The notes beneath the pieces are model-generated. The model did no database searches, had not been told where the DNA came from, and saw nothing but the letters and a program-made list of their open reading frames with translations. From positions 1 through 8,028 of the forward strand of contig JAKSTE010000022.1 of assembly GCA_024402735.1 (NCBI GenBank): a stretch of DNA of 8,028 nt. Reading direction: 5' to 3'. The first letter of the stretch is position 1. The number at the start of each line of letters is the position of its first letter. Positions 6,218-8,028 of the stretch are shown here, one piece after another. Both the position numbers and the translations under genes were made by a program. The stretch comes from Alphaproteobacteria bacterium (GTDB lineage Bacteria; Pseudomonadota; Alphaproteobacteria; Rs-D84).

Positions 6218-7873
6218 ATGTTAGTTAGTTTAGATGTTTTTAATATAGTTTTAATAGAAAAACTAAACATTCAATTTAGTACAGGTCTAAATGTTATTAC
6301 AGGCGAAACAGGGGCAGGAAAAAGTATTTTATTAGACGCACTGGGTTTAGCTATAGGCGCACGTTCAGACATTTCTCTTATCAGATCAGGGTGTGATAAA
6401 GCTTCAGTCGCCGCAACTTTTAATTCTTTTAATAAAGAATGCAAACAATTATTAGAAGAAAACGATATAGATACTTCTGATGGAAATCTTATTCTTCGTA
6501 GAACTTTACAAACAGACGGTAAAAGTAAAGCTTGGATAAATGATACTCCGGTTTCTATAAAAGTTCTTAAAGAAGTTGGCACAAAATTAGTTGAAGTACA
6601 CAGCCAATTTGAAACCAATTCTCTATTAGATGACATAACTCATATTCAATATTTTGATAATTATGCATCTAAAATTAGCACAGAATATGCAACAATATTA
6701 CACAATGTACGAAACGCTTATTCCAACTACTCTGAAGTTCATAAAAAATTAATAGATTTACAAAATGTTTTAGAAAAATCGGAATTAGAAAAAGAATTTT
6801 TAGAACATTCTGTAACAGAATTACGTAAAATTAATCCACAGATAGGAGAAGAAGATATTCTAAATGACCGCAGAACTCTACTGATGAATATTGAAAAAAA
6901 CTCGGCCATATTAAAAGACGCACAAGAAGCACTAAATATCAACGGTAAAACAATAGATGAATACATCTGTTCTGTAGCCCATATTTTAGAAAGAACTAAA
7001 GAAAATGTGTACGAGAATCAGATTTCTAAATTATATGATGTTGCTGATACAATATCTAATATTGCACAGAGTATTATTCCAGAACAAACAGATATAAACG
7101 AATTAGATTCTATAGAAGAAAGGTTGTTTGCTATTAGAGGTTTAGCACGTAAATACAGAATTGCTTCTGATGAATTACCAAACAAACTAAAACAAATGGA
7201 AGAACAACTATCTATTATAAATAATAGCGATACAGAATTAAAAAAATATACAAAACAAGAATCAGAAGCTTTACTAACATATAAACAATACGCAACACAA
7301 CTATCTAATTTACGGCAAATTATTGCTTCAAAATTACGTGAAAATATTTTAAAAGAATTACCTGATTTAAAATTAGAAACAGCTGATTTTCAGGTTCAAT
7401 TATCTTCTACAGAAAAACCAACATATTGTGGTCAAGACAATATATGTTTTTTAATCAGAACTAACCCAGGTTCTCCTTTTGCACAATTAAGTAAAATTGC
7501 ATCTGGAGGAGAATTAGCACGTCTTATGTTGGCATTAAGAGTTGTTTTAAACGACACTAACGATAACATATCTTTGGTTTTTGACGAAATAGATACTGGT
7601 ATTAGTGGAGCAACAGCAAGTGCTGTTGGACAACGCCTGAATAAATTAGCCTCTGAAGGGCAAATATTAGTTATAACACATTCTGCTCAAGTGGCTGGTT
7701 TCGCTGATAAACATTTCAAAATTTCAAAACATACAGATAAAGATAGCACTATCACAAACGTTCAAGAAATCACAGAAGAAGACAGAATAAATGAAATAGC
7801 TAGAATAATCAGTGGAGCTACAATTACTCCAGAATCTATAGCTTCTGCTAAAACATTAATAAAAAATATTTAA
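6218..7873 (+). CDS. recN: DNA repair protein RecN
   Basis: An SMC-like ATPase that acts early in recombinational repair of double-strand breaks, binding DNA in the cytosol and helping RecA. At 551 residues it is full length (E. coli RecN is 553). The N-terminus MLVSLDVFNIVLIEKLNIQF is the usual RecN start, so the ATG is secure. Walker A GETGAGKS is at residues 29-36 and is followed by ILLDALGLAIGARSD. A helical coiled-coil arm fills roughly 150-370. The ABC signature ASGGELARLMLALR (428-441), Walker B LVFDEIDTGISG (453-464) and the switch histidine in VITHSAQVAGFAD (485-497) all match RecN. The C-terminus INEIARIISG...IASAKTLI is also typical. It lies 33 bp after addA on the same strand, fitting a repair pair. 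I see no LexA-type operator (CTG-N-CAG or GTTC-type) in the 33 bp upstream. The stop overlaps the converging PAP2 gene by 4 bp. Confidence 0.97.
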   Translation: MLVSLDVFNIVLIEKLNIQFSTGLNVITGETGAGKSILLDALGLAIGARSDISLIRSGCDKASVAATFNSFNKECKQLLEENDIDTSDGNLILRRTLQTDGKSKAWINDTPVSIKVLKEVGTKLVEVHSQFETNSLLDDITHIQYFDNYASKISTEYATILHNVRNAYSNYSEVHKKLIDLQNVLEKSELEKEFLEHSVTELRKINPQIGEEDILNDRRTLLMNIEKNSAILKDAQEALNINGKTIDEYICSVAHILERTKENVYENQISKLYDVADTISNIAQSIIPEQTDINELDSIEERLFAIRGLARKYRIASDELPNKLKQMEEQLSIINNSDTELKKYTKQESEALLTYKQYATQLSNLRQIIASKLRENILKELPDLKLETADFQVQLSSTEKPTYCGQDNICFLIRTNPGSPFAQLSKIASGGELARLMLALRVVLNDTNDNISLVFDEIDTGISGATASAVGQRLNKLASEGQILVITHSAQVAGFADKHFKISKHTDKDSTITNVQEITEEDRINEIARIISGATITPESIASAKTLIKNI

Positions 7874-8028
7874 AACTTCATATTAAAGTTAACTTTTGCA
7901 CCATGAGTATCTGCAGAAACCTGTACAGATGTATTAGTATCATATCTGTCTACAAACGCCCATGTGTACAAAGCAGAAATGGCAGCACCAGCAAACACAT
8001 CATGTGCATAATGTCTATTCTCTCGTAC
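7870..8028 (-). CDS. PAP2-family phosphatase, C-terminal fragment (5' end outside window)
   Basis: Only the last 52 codons are in the window. They read VRENRHYAHDVFAGAAISAL and onward, matching the third motif of the PAP2 (type 2 phosphatidic acid phosphatase) superfamily, in which the His of HYAHD is the base pairing with Asp; the following AGAAISALYTWAFV is hydrophobic, as in the last transmembrane helix. Members dephosphorylate membrane lipids such as phosphatidic acid, undecaprenyl diphosphate or lipid A; substrate cannot be told from this piece. After the helix comes a polar tail of about 25 residues (from DRYDTNTSVQ) ending VNFNMKF, which alternates like a beta strand and finishes with Phe. 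The stop codon overlaps the recN stop by 4 bp on the opposite strand, and no terminator separates them. Confidence 0.75.
   Translation of the reverse strand, partial: VRENRHYAHDVFAGAAISALYTWAFVDRYDTNTSVQVSADTHGAKVNFNMKF

Noticed and set aside
4261..6966. Minus-strand open frames inside addA and recN (4261-4479, 5692-5874, 6271-6636, 6739-6966)
   Set aside because: Each lies opposite conserved or clearly coding sequence and has no recognisable motif or start signal.

Overview
The window is AT-rich (roughly 30% GC by eye) and densely coding. The protein signatures point to a low-GC alphaproteobacterium. The sigma factor has the FEYKKVV...RRGQ...AKREMIEANLRLV run and the HPTRARKLRSFL tail typical of alphaproteobacterial RpoD. 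The helicase is of the alphaproteobacterial AddA type, and the reverse-strand membrane protein ends in a domain I associate with alphaproteobacteria. Base composition, tight packing and loss of domains suggest a reduced, possibly host-associated lineage (Rickettsiales/Holosporales-like or a gut low-GC group). The sequence alone does not decide which.

Layout: (1) 1-907, plus strand, the 3' part of a primary sigma factor gene (rpoD). It has an apparent one-base frameshift in A-runs at 16-27 and a rho-independent terminator at 913-937. (2) 946-1548, plus strand, a divergent guanylate-kinase-like P-loop protein. (3) 1551-3458, minus strand, a membrane-anchored, Ser/Thr/Asn/Gln-rich coiled-coil protein with a conserved C-terminal domain, convergent with gene 2 and 2 bp from it. 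(4) A short divergent intergenic region (3459-3541) with two overlapping, oppositely directed promoter candidates. (5) 3542-6184, plus strand, an AddA-type UvrD superfamily helicase that stops right after motif VI and lacks the C-terminal nuclease domain. (6) 6218-7873, plus strand, recN, with a consensus -10 placed so that its own transcript would be leaderless. (7) 7870-8028, minus strand, the C-terminal end of a PAP2-family phosphatase, overlapping the recN stop by 4 bp.

How they fit together: addA and recN form a same-strand double-strand-break repair pair (helicase plus SMC-like repair ATPase). recN can be transcribed by read-through from addA and probably also from its own promoter. The other genes have no obvious functional link to them. 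No stretch longer than about 85 bp lacks a gene. I saw no tRNA, rRNA, CRISPR array, insertion sequence or long repeat. The most notable points are the interrupted rpoD frame, the missing first tryptophan of the -10-melting pair in that sigma factor, the nuclease-less AddA, the predicted leaderless recN transcript, and the uncharacterised coiled-coil protein.
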